Shown one piece after another: positions 7,921-18,157 of a stretch of DNA of 64,000 nt. Under the pieces are notes generated by a model. The model saw only the letters and a list, made by a program, of their open reading frames with translations, did no database searches and had not been told where the DNA came from. The stretch's first letter is position 1. Each line of letters begins with the position of its first letter. The DNA is from AC-32 sp963813435 (GTDB lineage Bacteria > Actinomycetota > Thermoleophilia > Gaiellales > Gaiellaceae), in NCBI GenBank assembly GCA_963813435.1, contig CAWEYY010000003.1, forward strand, positions 1,054,001-1,118,000, read 5' to 3'. Position numbers and translations under genes: made by a program.

Positions 7921-8637
7921 GCCGCTCACGCCGCTTGTACCGCGGCCGGCTTCTGATCTGGAACGCTCTTCGAGGACGCCGCTCGACGCCGTTCCACGCT
8001 AACGCGCCGAGTTCCTGCGGCGCGTCCGACAGGAAGATCTCCCATCCCGAGAACCTTGTGGCGCACGGGCCGCAGGTTCGGCCCGTCCCTCCTTCCGACG
8101 AGCCGCCAACCGTTCGCCTCACCTCGCGGTAGCGGCGCCGGCTCTGGATCAGCGCGTGGTTGAGCATCGTTTCGTCGTCGTCCTCGCGTGCGACCACGAC
8201 GACCTTGTTCCAGACGCCCGGATAGACGACCCGCTCGCTGTACATCTGAGTTCGAAAGCGCTCCTCGTAGACGCCGGGAAGTGCGTCTCCGGCGCCGTAC
8301 ATACGCCGGCCCCTGGACTTGGTCGAGGAGTATTCGTCCGTCAAGCTCCGCAAGCGCGAGGTGCGTGAGGGATCCGTGCTCGTGTTGAACGGCGGACGGA
8401 TCGTCGGGCGGGACTCGTTCCGCCCGGACATGTCGTTCGAGGAACAACCTCTGCCGGCAGTGCGTGCGCCGAACGAGGCTCGCGCGAGCCTCGCACGACT
8501 CGCCGCACTGCACGCCATCTAGCCTGGACGTACTAGTTCCGGCCTTCCAGGCTAAGTAGTTCGCCGAAGGCGAATCCGTCTCAAACCGGATTCCGGCCGG
8601 CCGGGCCGGATCGATGATCTCGGGCACCAGTCCGACA
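7921..8637. other. Probable gene debris upstream of citrate synthase
   Basis: No complete gene is recognised. On the plus strand, 8271-8522 encodes a protein-like tail (DLVEEYSSVKLRKREVREG, then LVLNGGRIVGRDSFRPD) without a good start codon or ribosome binding site. On the minus strand, about 7960-8305 encodes another protein-like segment (VYPGVWNKVVVVAREDDDE, then MLNHALIQSRRRYREVRR). They are possibly ends of two decayed or transferred genes. I cannot name either. Confidence 0.35.
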
Positions 8638-8651
8638 AGGAGGACCGAGTC

Positions 8652-9992
8652 ATGCTCGAGACACTCACGATCACGGACAACCGGTCGGGACGCTCCTTCG
8701 AGACGCAGATCGAGGACGGAGCTATCCGGGCGACGGCACTGAGGGAGGCGAAGCTCACGGAGGAGGACTTCGGCCTCATGAGCTACGACCCGGCATTCCT
8801 GAACACCGCCTCGGTGCGGAGCGCGATCACGTTCATCGACGGCGACCGCGGGATCCTCCGCTACCGCGGCTATCCGATCGAGCAGCTGGCCGAGCAGAGC
8901 ACGTACCTCGAGACGGCCTACCTGCTCCTCTTCGGCGAGCTGCCGACGAACGCGGAGCTCGCCCGCTGGTCGGACGAGATCACCCACCACACGTTCCTGC
9001 ACGAGAACGTCAAGACCCTGATGGAGGGCTTTCGCTACGACGCCCATCCGATGGGCATGCTGGTAAGCGTCCTGGCGGCGCTCTCGACCTTCTACCCGGA
9101 GGCCTCGCAGGTCGACGACCCGGAGGTGCGCATGCGACAGGTCGTGCGGCTGATCGCGAAGGTGCCGACGATCGCGGCCTGGTCGTACCGGCACAGCCGC
9201 GGACTGCCCTACATCTACCCGGACAACGAGCTCGGCTTCACGACGAACTTCCTCTCGATGATGTACCGGATGGCGGAGCCGCGCTACCACGCCGAGCCGG
9301 CGCTGGAACGCGCGCTCGAAGTCCTGTTCATTCTCCATGCTGACCACGAGCAGAACTGCTCGGCGAACGCGATGCGGTCGATCGGCTCGAGCAAGGTCGA
9401 TCCCTACAGCGCTATGGCGGGGGCGTCGGCGGCGCTCTACGGTCCGCTCCACGGCGGCGCGAACGAGGCCGTGCTGCGGATGCTCGCCGAGATCGGCGAG
9501 GTCGCGCGTATCCCCGAGTTCATCGCGGAGGTGAAAGCGGGACACGGCCGACTGATGGGCTTCGGCCATCGGATCTACAAGAACTACGACCCGCGGGCGA
9601 AGATCATCAAGCAGGTCGCGGACGAGGTGTTCGAGGTGACCGGCCGCAACCCGCTGCTGGACATCGCGCTCGAGCTCGAGGAGATCGCGCTCGAAGACGA
9701 GTACTTCGTCAGCCGGAAGCTCTACCCGAACGTCGACTTCTACTCGGGGATCATCTACCAGGCTCTCGGACTGCCCGTGGCGATGTTCCCGGTGATGTTC
9801 GCGATCCCGCGAACCGCCGGCTGGCTCGCCCAGTGGCTCGAAGGGATTCAGGATCCGGAGCAGAAGATCGCCCGCCCGCGCCAGCTCTACGTCGGCCCGG
9901 ACGAGCGGCCGGTCGTGCCGATCGACGAGCGGAAGTCGCTCGTGCCGGCGCCGGACGTCCTGAGCGACCGGACGGAGGTGCAGCCAGGCTGA
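8652..9992 (+). CDS. gltA: Citrate synthase
   Basis: 446 residues; condenses oxaloacetate and acetyl-CoA to citrate, the entry step of the TCA cycle. The start is fixed by AAGGAGG eleven bases upstream. Family signatures include RGYPIEQLAEQS, LHADHEQNCSANAMR (first active-site His region), YGPLHGGANEAVLRM (second His), MGFGHRIYKNYDPRAK (third His/Arg) and DFYSGIIYQALG with the catalytic Asp. The length and N-terminal beta-rich domain match the type II hexameric form found in E. coli, which is usually NADH-inhibited. It lies 350 bases from isocitrate dehydrogenase, which is transcribed convergently. Confidence 0.96.
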   Translation: MLETLTITDNRSGRSFETQIEDGAIRATALREAKLTEEDFGLMSYDPAFLNTASVRSAITFIDGDRGILRYRGYPIEQLAEQSTYLETAYLLLFGELPTNAELARWSDEITHHTFLHENVKTLMEGFRYDAHPMGMLVSVLAALSTFYPEASQVDDPEVRMRQVVRLIAKVPTIAAWSYRHSRGLPYIYPDNELGFTTNFLSMMYRMAEPRYHAEPALERALEVLFILHADHEQNCSANAMRSIGSSKVDPYSAMAGASAALYGPLHGGANEAVLRMLAEIGEVARIPEFIAEVKAGHGRLMGFGHRIYKNYDPRAKIIKQVADEVFEVTGRNPLLDIALELEEIALEDEYFVSRKLYPNVDFYSGIIYQALGLPVAMFPVMFAIPRTAGWLAQWLEGIQDPEQKIARPRQLYVGPDERPVVPIDERKSLVPAPDVLSDRTEVQPG

Positions 9993-10344
9993 CGCGGTGA
10001 AGCCACAAAGCCACTCGCCGGCGATCTGGGTAGCCGCGGCCGTGATGGGGGCGAAGGCTCGTACGCCGGAATCGGCGTTCTCTACTCGCCCGACGGCGAA
10101 GGCGAAGCAGGACGGCGAGATCTCGCGGAACGATTTTCCAGTCGCAAGACGTGGCGCCGCAGGTCGTGTCCCACCCCTAGTTCTGGTTGTCGTCGACGAC
10201 GAGGCCGAAGCTAATTCGCGAGCGCCGCAATCGCCTCGCCATCCGGTTCAGAAGCGAACTTGCGGCCCCACCCCACTTCTGGTTACCGCGCGCGCGCGTG
10301 AACCTCATACGTAGCGTCGGTTCAGGCGCCCGGCCACACCCGCG
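9993..10344. other. Non-coding interval between convergent gltA and icd
   Basis: No gene is supported. Two short similar segments end in TTCTGGTT (about 10178-10188 and 10270-10281), each after a CCACCCC-like run; their meaning is unclear. Confidence 0.4.
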
Positions 10345-11585
<1,241 letters not shown>

Positions 11586-11586
<1 letters not shown>

Positions 11587-13376
11587 TGACCTACCGTGTG
11601 CGGGTGGCGGCGAAGGGGGCTCAGGCTAGCGCAGCAGCCCCGGAGGGCGCGGCGCGACAGATCGCGACCGTTCTGATCGAGGGCTTCGACAAGCATTACC
11701 GGCTCTTTCGCGCCACGAGCGCCCGCGCAAGGGAGCGGTTCGAGGCGAGCGCCTGGAAGGAGCAGCAGCACGCGGTTCAGGAGCGTATCCGCTTCTACGA
11801 CGAGCGCGTCCGCGAGTGCGTCGACCGGCTTCGCGGCGAGTTCGACCTCGGGGCGCTCAGCGAGGAGACCTGGGAGGACGCGAAGCTCTGCTACATCGGC
11901 CTGCTCGTCGAGCACAGCCAGCCGGAGCTCGCCGAGACCTTCTTCAACTCGGTGATCACGAGGATCCTGGAGCGCACTTACTACGACAACGACTTGATCT
12001 TCGTCCGCGCTGCGATCTCGACCGAGTACATCGAGTCCGACCCGCCGATCTACCGCAGCTACTACCCAAACGTCGACGGAGAGCGGGAGTGCTTCGCGCG
12101 GCTCTTCCGCGACGTCGGCTGGAGCCGGCCGTTTGCCGACCTCGACCGCGACCTCGACCACGTGCTGCGTGCCCTCGAGGAGCGGCCGGGCGGGCCATGG
12201 ACGCACCTCGAGCCGAACCACCAGATCCAGGTGCTGGACTCGGCCTTCTACCGCAACAAGGCCGCATACGTGTTCGGCAAGCTCGTCAACGGCCACGACG
12301 AGCTGCCCTTCGTCGTCCCCGTCCTGCATGAAGCCGACGGCCGGCTCGAGCTGGACACGATCCTGCTCGACGCGCAGCAGATCAACGTCCTGTTCTCGCT
12401 CTCGCGCGCCTACTTTATGGTCGACATGGAGGTGCCGTCCGGCTATGTCGAGTTCCTGCGCTCGATGACGCCGGTACGCGCCCGCTCCGAGCTCTACACG
12501 ATGCTCGGGCTCGGCAAGCAGGGGAAGACGCTCTTCTTCCGCGAGCTGCTGCAGCACCTGCATCACTCCAGGGACGAGTTCGTCGAGGCGCCCGGGATCC
12601 GCGGCCAGGTGATGCTGGTCTTCACGCTGCCGTCGTACCCGTACGTCTTCAAGGTGATACGCGACGAGTTCGGACCCGGCAAGGACACCGACCGGGCGAC
12701 TGTCCGCTCGAAGTTCACGATGGTGAAGCACGTCGACCGCGTCGGGCGCCTCGCCGACACGCTCGAGTTCGTCGACCTGGCGCTGCCGCGCGAACGCTTC
12801 TCGGCGCCGCTGCTCGAGCAGCTGCGCGAGGTGGCGCCCTCGATGGTCTCCGACGGCGACCCGCTGGTGATCCGCCACTGCTACGTCGAGCGGCGGATGG
12901 TGCCGCTCAACATCTACCTCGACCGCGCCTCGCCCGAGGAGCTCGAGGCGGCGGTCGTCGACTACGGCAACGCGATCCGCGACCTCGCCGCGGCGAACAT
13001 CTTCCCGGGCGACATGCTCTGGCGGAACTTCGGCGTCACGAGCTACGGCCGGGTCGTCTTCTACGACTACGACGAGATCGACTACCTGTGCGACGTCAAC
13101 TTCCGCCGCATCCCAACGGCGCCGGACTCCGAGTCGGAGCTGGCGGCCGAGCCCTGGTACGGCGTTCTGCGCAACGACGTTTTCCCCGAGGAGTTCGCGA
13201 CCTTCCTGCTCGGCGACCCGCGCCTGCGCGAGCTCTTCCTGCGCCACCATGCCGACCTGCTCGAGCCGGAGTTCTGGCAGGCCGCCCAGCGCCGGATCGA
13301 GAGCGGCGAGCTGATGGACTTCTTCCCGTACCCGGAGTCGCTCAGCTTCCGCAATCGCGAAGCCGTCGTCGGCTGA
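11586..13376 (+). CDS. aceK: Isocitrate dehydrogenase kinase/phosphatase
   Basis: 596 residues against 578 in E. coli. AceK phosphorylates and dephosphorylates Icd on one serine, switching carbon between the TCA cycle and the glyoxylate bypass. The N-terminal regulatory domain occupies about residues 20-330. The kinase-like domain shows the ATP loop APGIRGQVMLVF (about 335-346), the Lys in YVFKVIRD, the catalytic NIFPGDMLWRNFGV segment with Asp476, and the metal-binding DYDEI around 494-498. All are intact. The annotated start is TTG at 11586; GTG codons at 11598 and 11604 are alternatives. It is divergent from icd with no spacer, so each promoter must lie inside the neighbour's coding region or be very compact. 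No aceA or aceB is visible in the window. Confidence 0.96.
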
Positions 13377-13711
13377 GCCTGCCGGCGCCCGAGCGGCGCA
13401 CCGGCGTCCGAGGATGAGGATGCGATCGAGGCAGTCATTGCGGACTGCGCGCACCCAGCGCTCGGCTCGCAAAAGACGTTGGCACACTGTGACCGGGATC
13501 CAGGGCGCGATCACGGCCTACACGCTGGTGATGGCGCACTCGACAGAGGCGCTTGTGATTCGGCGCACAATTTCAGGTACACTGGAGTGGCGCGTAGACC
13601 TAGCGCGGAAGCCGTCGAGGCTCCGAAGTTCCTCTCCGACTGCCACACCGGGCCTGAGTGCCGGGAGAGCCCGTCCGGGTTTTCTCGCCTCGATCGAAAG
13701 AGCGGAAGGTG

Positions 13712-13806
13712 ATGCCTATGGAGGGAGCTAGACACCGACTCGTTCGGAAGCAATGAAGACCCGTCGGGGGTCAGGGCGAGTCTTTCGAGGGCGGTTCCGC
13801 GACTAG
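13712..13806 (+). other. Two overlapping micro-ORFs (14 and 17 codons)
   Basis: ATG at 13712, preceded by GGAAGGTG, opens MPMEGARHRLVRKQ and stops with TGA at 13754-13756. That stop overlaps ATG at 13753, which opens MKTRRGSGRVFRGRFRD and stops at 13804-13806. The ATGA coupling and ribosome-binding site suggest possible translation, for example as leader peptides. Both are Arg-rich. Chance is not excluded. Confidence 0.3.
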
Positions 13807-13896
13807 GCGAAGTCGACACGCGACTAGGCGGAAGCTGACACCCTCCGAGCACTAGGCGGAAGCCGACCCGCTCCGAGGCCTAGCGCGGAGCCGCCA
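13801..13896 (+). repeat. Imperfect 29-bp tandem repeats (ACTAGGCGGAAGC core)
   Basis: Copies at 13822-13850 and 13851-13879 are 29 bases each and match at most positions. A shorter copy starts at 13801 and a degenerate one at about 13879. A further related copy (CCTAGCGCGGAAGCCG) lies at about 13602. They end some 40 bases before the GTG start of the Zn-ribbon gene, so operator iterons or an RNA element are possible. Confidence 0.6.
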
Positions 13897-13937
13897 GCAA
13901 CTCGATCGGGCAAAAGGCCCGAGGAAAGAGTGAGACA

Positions 13938-14351
13938 GTGGCGATTCCGCCGACATCTGAGTCAGCAGCTGCACGCGCTGCACTGATCGACAGCGATCAG
14001 ATCTCGATCGTCGAGCCGCGCGAGAGCGATCCGAAGCTTGTTGCCCTGGTGCCTGAGGCCGAGGACTCCGAACTCGCGGCTGACAGGAGGAGCAAGCGGG
14101 CCGAGTACAGCTGCGTTGCTTGTGGCTACGGCATCGTCGTTTACGGGCGACCTCCGGGCTGCCCGATGTGTAGCGAGGGACGCTGGGAGCATGTTGAGCG
14201 GCGGCCCTCCTCCCAGCCGCTCGCTGACCTTGCCCTTCCCTTTGGCACCCCAAGCCAGCGACGTCACCTGCACGCGCTTTCCTCGCCAACGGCCAAGGAG
14301 CCGATCCGCTACCTTCGCCCGGCTCGAGCCGGAGCATCGCTCGAAAAATGA
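13938..14351 (+). CDS. Zinc-ribbon (rubredoxin-like) protein
   Basis: 137 residues, GTG start preceded by GAGGAAAG. Two CxxC pairs in YSCVACGYGIVVYGRPPGC and PMCSEGRWEHV form a zinc-ribbon or rubredoxin-like knuckle in the middle. The flanks look disordered and are rich in Ser, Ala and Pro. The stop overlaps the sigma-factor start by four bases (ATGA), so the two are translationally coupled. A regulator or anti-sigma-like partner is conceivable, but no anti-sigma motif is present. Confidence 0.7.
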   Translation: MAIPPTSESAAARAALIDSDQISIVEPRESDPKLVALVPEAEDSELAADRRSKRAEYSCVACGYGIVVYGRPPGCPMCSEGRWEHVERRPSSQPLADLALPFGTPSQRRHLHALSSPTAKEPIRYLRPARAGASLEK

Positions 14352-15253
14352 CGCCGACGGAGGAGCTCGAGCAGCTCGCCTCCGCCCTGAAGGAAGACGG
14401 GCTCGAGCTCTTCCTCGCCGAGATCAGGCGCCACCGGTTGCTGAGCGCCGCCGAGGAGATTGCACTTGCCAAGCGGGTCGAGCGTGGCGACCTCGCTGCC
14501 AAGGAGCAGATGATCAACGCGAACCTGCGCCTGGTGGTCTCGATCGCCAAGCGCTATCGCGGCCTCGGCCTTCCCTTCCTCGACCTGATCCAGGAGGGCA
14601 CGCTCGGCTTGAACCGCGCGGTCGAGAAGTTCGACTGGCGGCGTGGCTTCAAGTTCTCGACCTACGCCCACGGGTGGATCCGGCAGGCGGTCTCGCGCGC
14701 GATCGCAGACCAGGCGAAGACGATCCGCATTCCCACGCACGTTGGCGAGCGCCAGCACAAGCTCGCTTGCGCCGCACGAACGCTCGCGCCCGCGCTCGGC
14801 CGCGAGCCGAGCCTGGAGGAGCTCGCCGAGGCGACCGGCCTGCCGCTCGGACACGTCCGCCAAGCGCTTGGCTGCGCCGAGGCCTCGGCCTCGCTCAACC
14901 AGACGGTCAGCCCGGACGGCGATGCCGAGCTCGCCGACTTCCTTACCGATCCGGCTGCCGCTGACCCCGTCGAGGAGGCAGAGCGGTCGCTTCTTCGGCA
15001 GACGGTGCGGTGCAGGCTCGAAAGGCTGCCGGAACGGGAGCGGCTGATCGTCGAGCGTCGCTTCGGCCTTCAGGGCGAGCCGCAGTCGCTCGAGACGGTC
15101 GGACGCGGGCTTGGGCTGACCCGCGAGCGGGTGCGCCAGCTGCAGGTGCAGGCGCTGAAGCAGCTGGAGACGGAGCTGGCAGACCTCGCGCCGGTGCAGA
15201 CTGCTATGGCTGGCACGACGCGGGCGCGCGAGGCGGAGCGAATGCCGGCGTAA
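14348..15253 (+). CDS. RNA polymerase sigma factor, sigma-70 (RpoD/SigA) family
   Basis: 301 residues. Region 1.2 (LELFLAEIRRHRLLSAAEE) is followed by region 2 (ANLRLVVSIAKRYRGLGL, then IQEGTLGLNRAVEKFD and FKFSTYAHGWIRQAVSRA), region 3 (RIPTHVGERQHKL...LGREPSLEELAEATGL) and region 4 (RFGLQGEPQSLETVGRGLG, then LTRERVRQLQVQALKQLE). It lacks the long acidic N-terminus of the primary sigma factor, so it is a group 2/3 alternative factor in the SigB/HrdB-like lineage. Region 2.4 FKFSTYAHGWIRQAV is close to the housekeeping type, so promoters would resemble standard -10 sequences. Confidence 0.93.
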   Translation: MTPTEELEQLASALKEDGLELFLAEIRRHRLLSAAEEIALAKRVERGDLAAKEQMINANLRLVVSIAKRYRGLGLPFLDLIQEGTLGLNRAVEKFDWRRGFKFSTYAHGWIRQAVSRAIADQAKTIRIPTHVGERQHKLACAARTLAPALGREPSLEELAEATGLPLGHVRQALGCAEASASLNQTVSPDGDAELADFLTDPAAADPVEEAERSLLRQTVRCRLERLPERERLIVERRFGLQGEPQSLETVGRGLGLTRERVRQLQVQALKQLETELADLAPVQTAMAGTTRAREAERMPA

Positions 15254-15484
15254 GGCCGCCCCCCTCGCCGCACCTTTCCCGCATCTTTGAGGCGATCGAG
15301 CCGCCCCAGCGTCTCCGGAACAAGGCATGGGAAAAGATCCGCCCGCGGCGACGGTCACGCCTGATCCTCGGGCTGAGCGAGCGCTCGTCGGGCTTCGAGG
15401 GGCTCTCGGCCCGCCATTTGCGCTTCGGGGGGCAGCGGCAGCCGCTCGCGCCGCCGCGTGCGGCTGAGGGGCGAGAATGAAACC

Positions 15485-16924
15485 GTGCAGGTAGCAGGCG
15501 ATTCGGGATGGAGGCACCATCCTGAGCGCGGCGGACTCGTCGTCTCGGCGCTCTTCTTCTTCCCTCGCGGCGGCTCGGCGCAGGTCGCGCGCGCGCTCGC
15601 TCGCGCTCTGCCGGCCGCAGGCTGGCAGCCGACGCTCGCCGCGGGCTCGCTCGGACAGCCGGGCGAGCCGACCCACGCGGCCAGCTTCTTCGCCGGGATC
15701 GACGTCCACGCACTCGACTACTCGCCCGCGCTCGAGCTTGCGGAGCCACTGGCTGCGGCCGTTCCCTTCCAGCCCTCCTACGAGGATCGTCCGGGTGCGC
15801 CCGATCGGATCTTTGCCGCCGTCGACGATGCCGCCTACGAACGGCTCGTCACTGCCTGGATCGAGCTGCTCGCGCGCGCCGGTGCGGGCGCCGCCGACCT
15901 GCTCCATCTGCACCACCTGACGCCCGCGAACGAGGCCGCCGCACGCGGCTTCCCCTCGCTGCCCGTGCTGGGCCAGCTGCACGGGACCGAGCTCGCCATG
16001 CTGCGCATGATCGAGACAGGAGCGCCGCCGGGCTGGCGCTACGCTCGGGATTGGGGCCGGCGGCTGCGAGCCTGGGCGCGACGCTGCGGCCTTCTGGTCG
16101 TGCCGCCCGGGGCGGAGGCGGACGCGGCCCTCCTGCTCGGCCTCGAGCGGGCGAAGCTGCGCGGCCTCCCGAGCGGCGTCGAGCTTGAGCGCTTCTCGCG
16201 GCGACCGCTCGCAGAAGACGAGCGACTCGCGTTTTGGCGCCGCTGGCTGGTCGAGCAGCCGCGCGGCTGGGACGAGAGCGGTCGGCCGGGGAGCATCGCC
16301 TACCGCGACGAGGAGCTCGCTCCCTTCCGGGCCGGCGGCCCGGTCTTCCTCTACGTCGGTCGCTACACGGCGGTCAAGCGCCTGCCGCTCCTGATCAGCG
16401 CCCACGCGCGTGCGGTTGCGCGGCTCGGCAGGCCCGCGCCGCTCGTGCTCGTCGGCGGCCATCCGGGCGAGTGGGAGGGAGAGCATCCGCTCGCCACGGC
16501 GCGGAGGATCGGGAACCGGCAGGTCTTCCTCGCCGGCTGGTGCCCGCACGAGGAGCTGCCGCAGGCGCTGAATGCGGCCGACGCGCTCGTCTTGCCCTCC
16601 GTCGCCGAGGCGTTCGGGCTCGTCCTCGTTGAGGCGATGGCCTGCGGCCTGCCGGTGATCGCCTGCCGGACGCCCGGCCCGGCGGCGATCGTCGCTGACG
16701 GAAAAACGGGCTGGCTCATTCGGCCCGACGATGAGGAGGCACTCGTCGAGGCACTCGTCAGCGCCGCTGGCGGCCAGGAGGAACGCCGGGCGCGTGGCCG
16801 ACGCGCTCAGACAGAGAGCCGCCGATACGGCTGGGCAGAGATCGCTCGTCGCTTCGCCTCCCTGTACGAGGAGCTACTCGAATCCTCTCCCAGCGCGCAG
16901 GTTGCGCGGGGGCGGCGCGCTTGA
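15485..16924 (+). CDS. Glycosyltransferase family 4 (GT-B fold)
   Basis: About 479 residues. The N-terminal Rossmann half starts LVVSALFFFPRGGSAQVARA. The C-terminal half has VFLYVGRYTAVKRLPLL, a nucleotide-sugar binding segment, and the E-x7-E motif EAFGLVLVEAMACG followed by PVIACRTPGPAAIV, typical of retaining GT4 enzymes such as trehalose, sucrose or cell-wall glycosyltransferases. I prefer GTG at 15485; an in-frame ATG at 15458 also exists. It stands alone behind the sigma factor. The acceptor is unknown. Confidence 0.85.
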   Translation: MQVAGDSGWRHHPERGGLVVSALFFFPRGGSAQVARALARALPAAGWQPTLAAGSLGQPGEPTHAASFFAGIDVHALDYSPALELAEPLAAAVPFQPSYEDRPGAPDRIFAAVDDAAYERLVTAWIELLARAGAGAADLLHLHHLTPANEAAARGFPSLPVLGQLHGTELAMLRMIETGAPPGWRYARDWGRRLRAWARRCGLLVVPPGAEADAALLLGLERAKLRGLPSGVELERFSRRPLAEDERLAFWRRWLVEQPRGWDESGRPGSIAYRDEELAPFRAGGPVFLYVGRYTAVKRLPLLISAHARAVARLGRPAPLVLVGGHPGEWEGEHPLATARRIGNRQVFLAGWCPHEELPQALNAADALVLPSVAEAFGLVLVEAMACGLPVIACRTPGPAAIVADGKTGWLIRPDDEEALVEALVSAAGGQEERRARGRRAQTESRRYGWAEIARRFASLYEELLESSPSAQVARGRRA

Positions 16925-17015
16925 CCCGGGGGCCGCTCAGCCGTTCGGGTCGACCGAGTCGCTCACCGATCTCGCAGCGCTCGCCGAGGATCTCGACCGC
17001 GACGGGGAGGTTGTC

Positions 17016-17327
17016 CTAGCTCGTCTGCCGAAGCCCCTCGTCGTGCAGCCGTTTGACGGCCTGGTAGAGCGCCCGCAGTTGGTCGCTGGCGCCATTCGGG
17101 ACGCTCAGGGCGTAGAAGACGGCCTCGGCCCCGTCTCCGCCCAAGGTGACCGGGTCGGCGGTGTCCTCGATCAGCCGGAGCTCGATCGCGTCGGCCACGG
17201 CCCGAGCTCCTACGGCTCCGTCGGCGCCAGGCTCGTGCGCCGCCTTCACCCTCAGCTTCTCCGCCATCAGCGTCGCCGCTCGCTCGTCGAGCGGGTACGG
17301 CTGGCTCGCAACCTCGAATACGACCTC
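17016..17327 (-). CDS. Small protein of unknown function
   Basis: 103 residues from GTG at 17327: VEVVFEVASQPYPLDERAA opens it, and TADPVTLGGDGAEAVFYALS lies in the middle. Composition looks coding: amphipathic helices and a C-terminal RALYQAVKRLHDEG. It lies between the glycosyltransferase and the broken clpP, divergent from clpP. No domain is recognised. Confidence 0.55.
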   Translation of the reverse strand, partial: EVVFEVASQPYPLDERAATLMAEKLRVKAAHEPGADGAVGARAVADAIELRLIEDTADPVTLGGDGAEAVFYALSVPNGASDQLRALYQAVKRLHDEGLRQTS

Positions 17328-17427
17328 CACTCGGCTGAGCCTATCCCCGCCACGGTGGGGGTGCTGTGATCCTCCCGGGCGTCTGTCTTCTCGCTGGGCT
17401 TGAGGACAGCTGCAAGAGTGAAAAGCG

Positions 17428-18040
17428 ATGAGCCCGTTGATTCCGATGGTGGTCGAGCAGACCGTGCACGGTGAGGGCACGTTTTGACATCTACTCGCGT
17501 CTCCTCAACGAGCGGATCATCTTCCTCGGCACACCGATCGACGACGAGATCGCCAACCTGACCATCGCGGAACTGCTCCATCTCGAGTCCGACGACCCCG
17601 ACAAGGACATCTCGCTCTAAATCAACTGCCCGGGCGGCTCCGTCTACGCCGGCCTCGCCATCTACGACACGATGCAGTTCGTCAAGCCTGCGATCGCGAC
17701 GATCTCCGTCGGGATCGCGATGTCGCTGGGCGCGCTCCTGCTGGCCGCCGGGGCGAAGGGCAAGCGGATGGCGCTGCCGAACGCGAAGATCCTCGTCCAC
17801 CAGCTCTGGGGCGGCTTCGAGGGGCAGGCGAGCGACATCGAGATCCAGGCCCGCGAGGCGATCGCGCTCAAGCGGCGGATGGAGGAGATTGTCGCCCAGC
17901 ACAGCGGGCAGACGCTCGAGAAGGTCTCCAAGGACATGGAGCGCGACTACTTCATGACCGCAGAGGAAGCGAAGGAGTACGGCCTCATCGACAAGGTGCT
18001 CGCGCGCCGCTTCGAGCCCGATGCACGACCGACCGTGTAG
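17428..18040 (+). pseudogene. clpP: ATP-dependent Clp protease proteolytic subunit, broken
   Basis: The frame begins MSPLIPMVVEQTVHGEGTF, a classic ClpP N-terminus, but an extra T in the run at 17482-17485 shifts the frame and a TGA follows. In the correct frame (RLLNERIIFLGTPIDDEIAN) a second lesion changes the expected Tyr codon to TAA at 17618-17620, within DISLY-INCPGGSVYAGLAI. Downstream, the catalytic residues persist: Ser in GIAMSLGALL, His in ILVHQLWGGF and Asp in ERDYFMTAEEA. An internal ATG at 17672 could yield at most a 122-residue stub without the N-terminal part. Two independent lesions argue against sequencing error. An intact clpP must exist elsewhere. Confidence 0.9.
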
Positions 18041-18157
18041 CCGTCTGCGTCGAGGACCGCACCGCCAGGCTTAGTCGAGCCGGCGCCGGGCAGTCACAGT
18101 CGTGTCCCGGTGGCGCAGCCGGCGGAGTTTGGAGCGCGAGATCGGCTCCCCGGCTGA

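Larger units (their letters stand above)
13377..13937. promoter_or_regulatory. Repeat-rich leader region upstream of Zn-ribbon/sigma operon
   Basis: There is no full-size gene. The interval holds a short hairpin CCCG-TC-CGGG followed by TTTT near 13670-13683 (attenuator-like), two overlapping micro-ORFs (13712-13806) and imperfect tandem repeats built on ACTAGGCGGAAGC (13801-13880). A long, structured 5' leader for the downstream genes is a reasonable reading. Confidence 0.4.
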
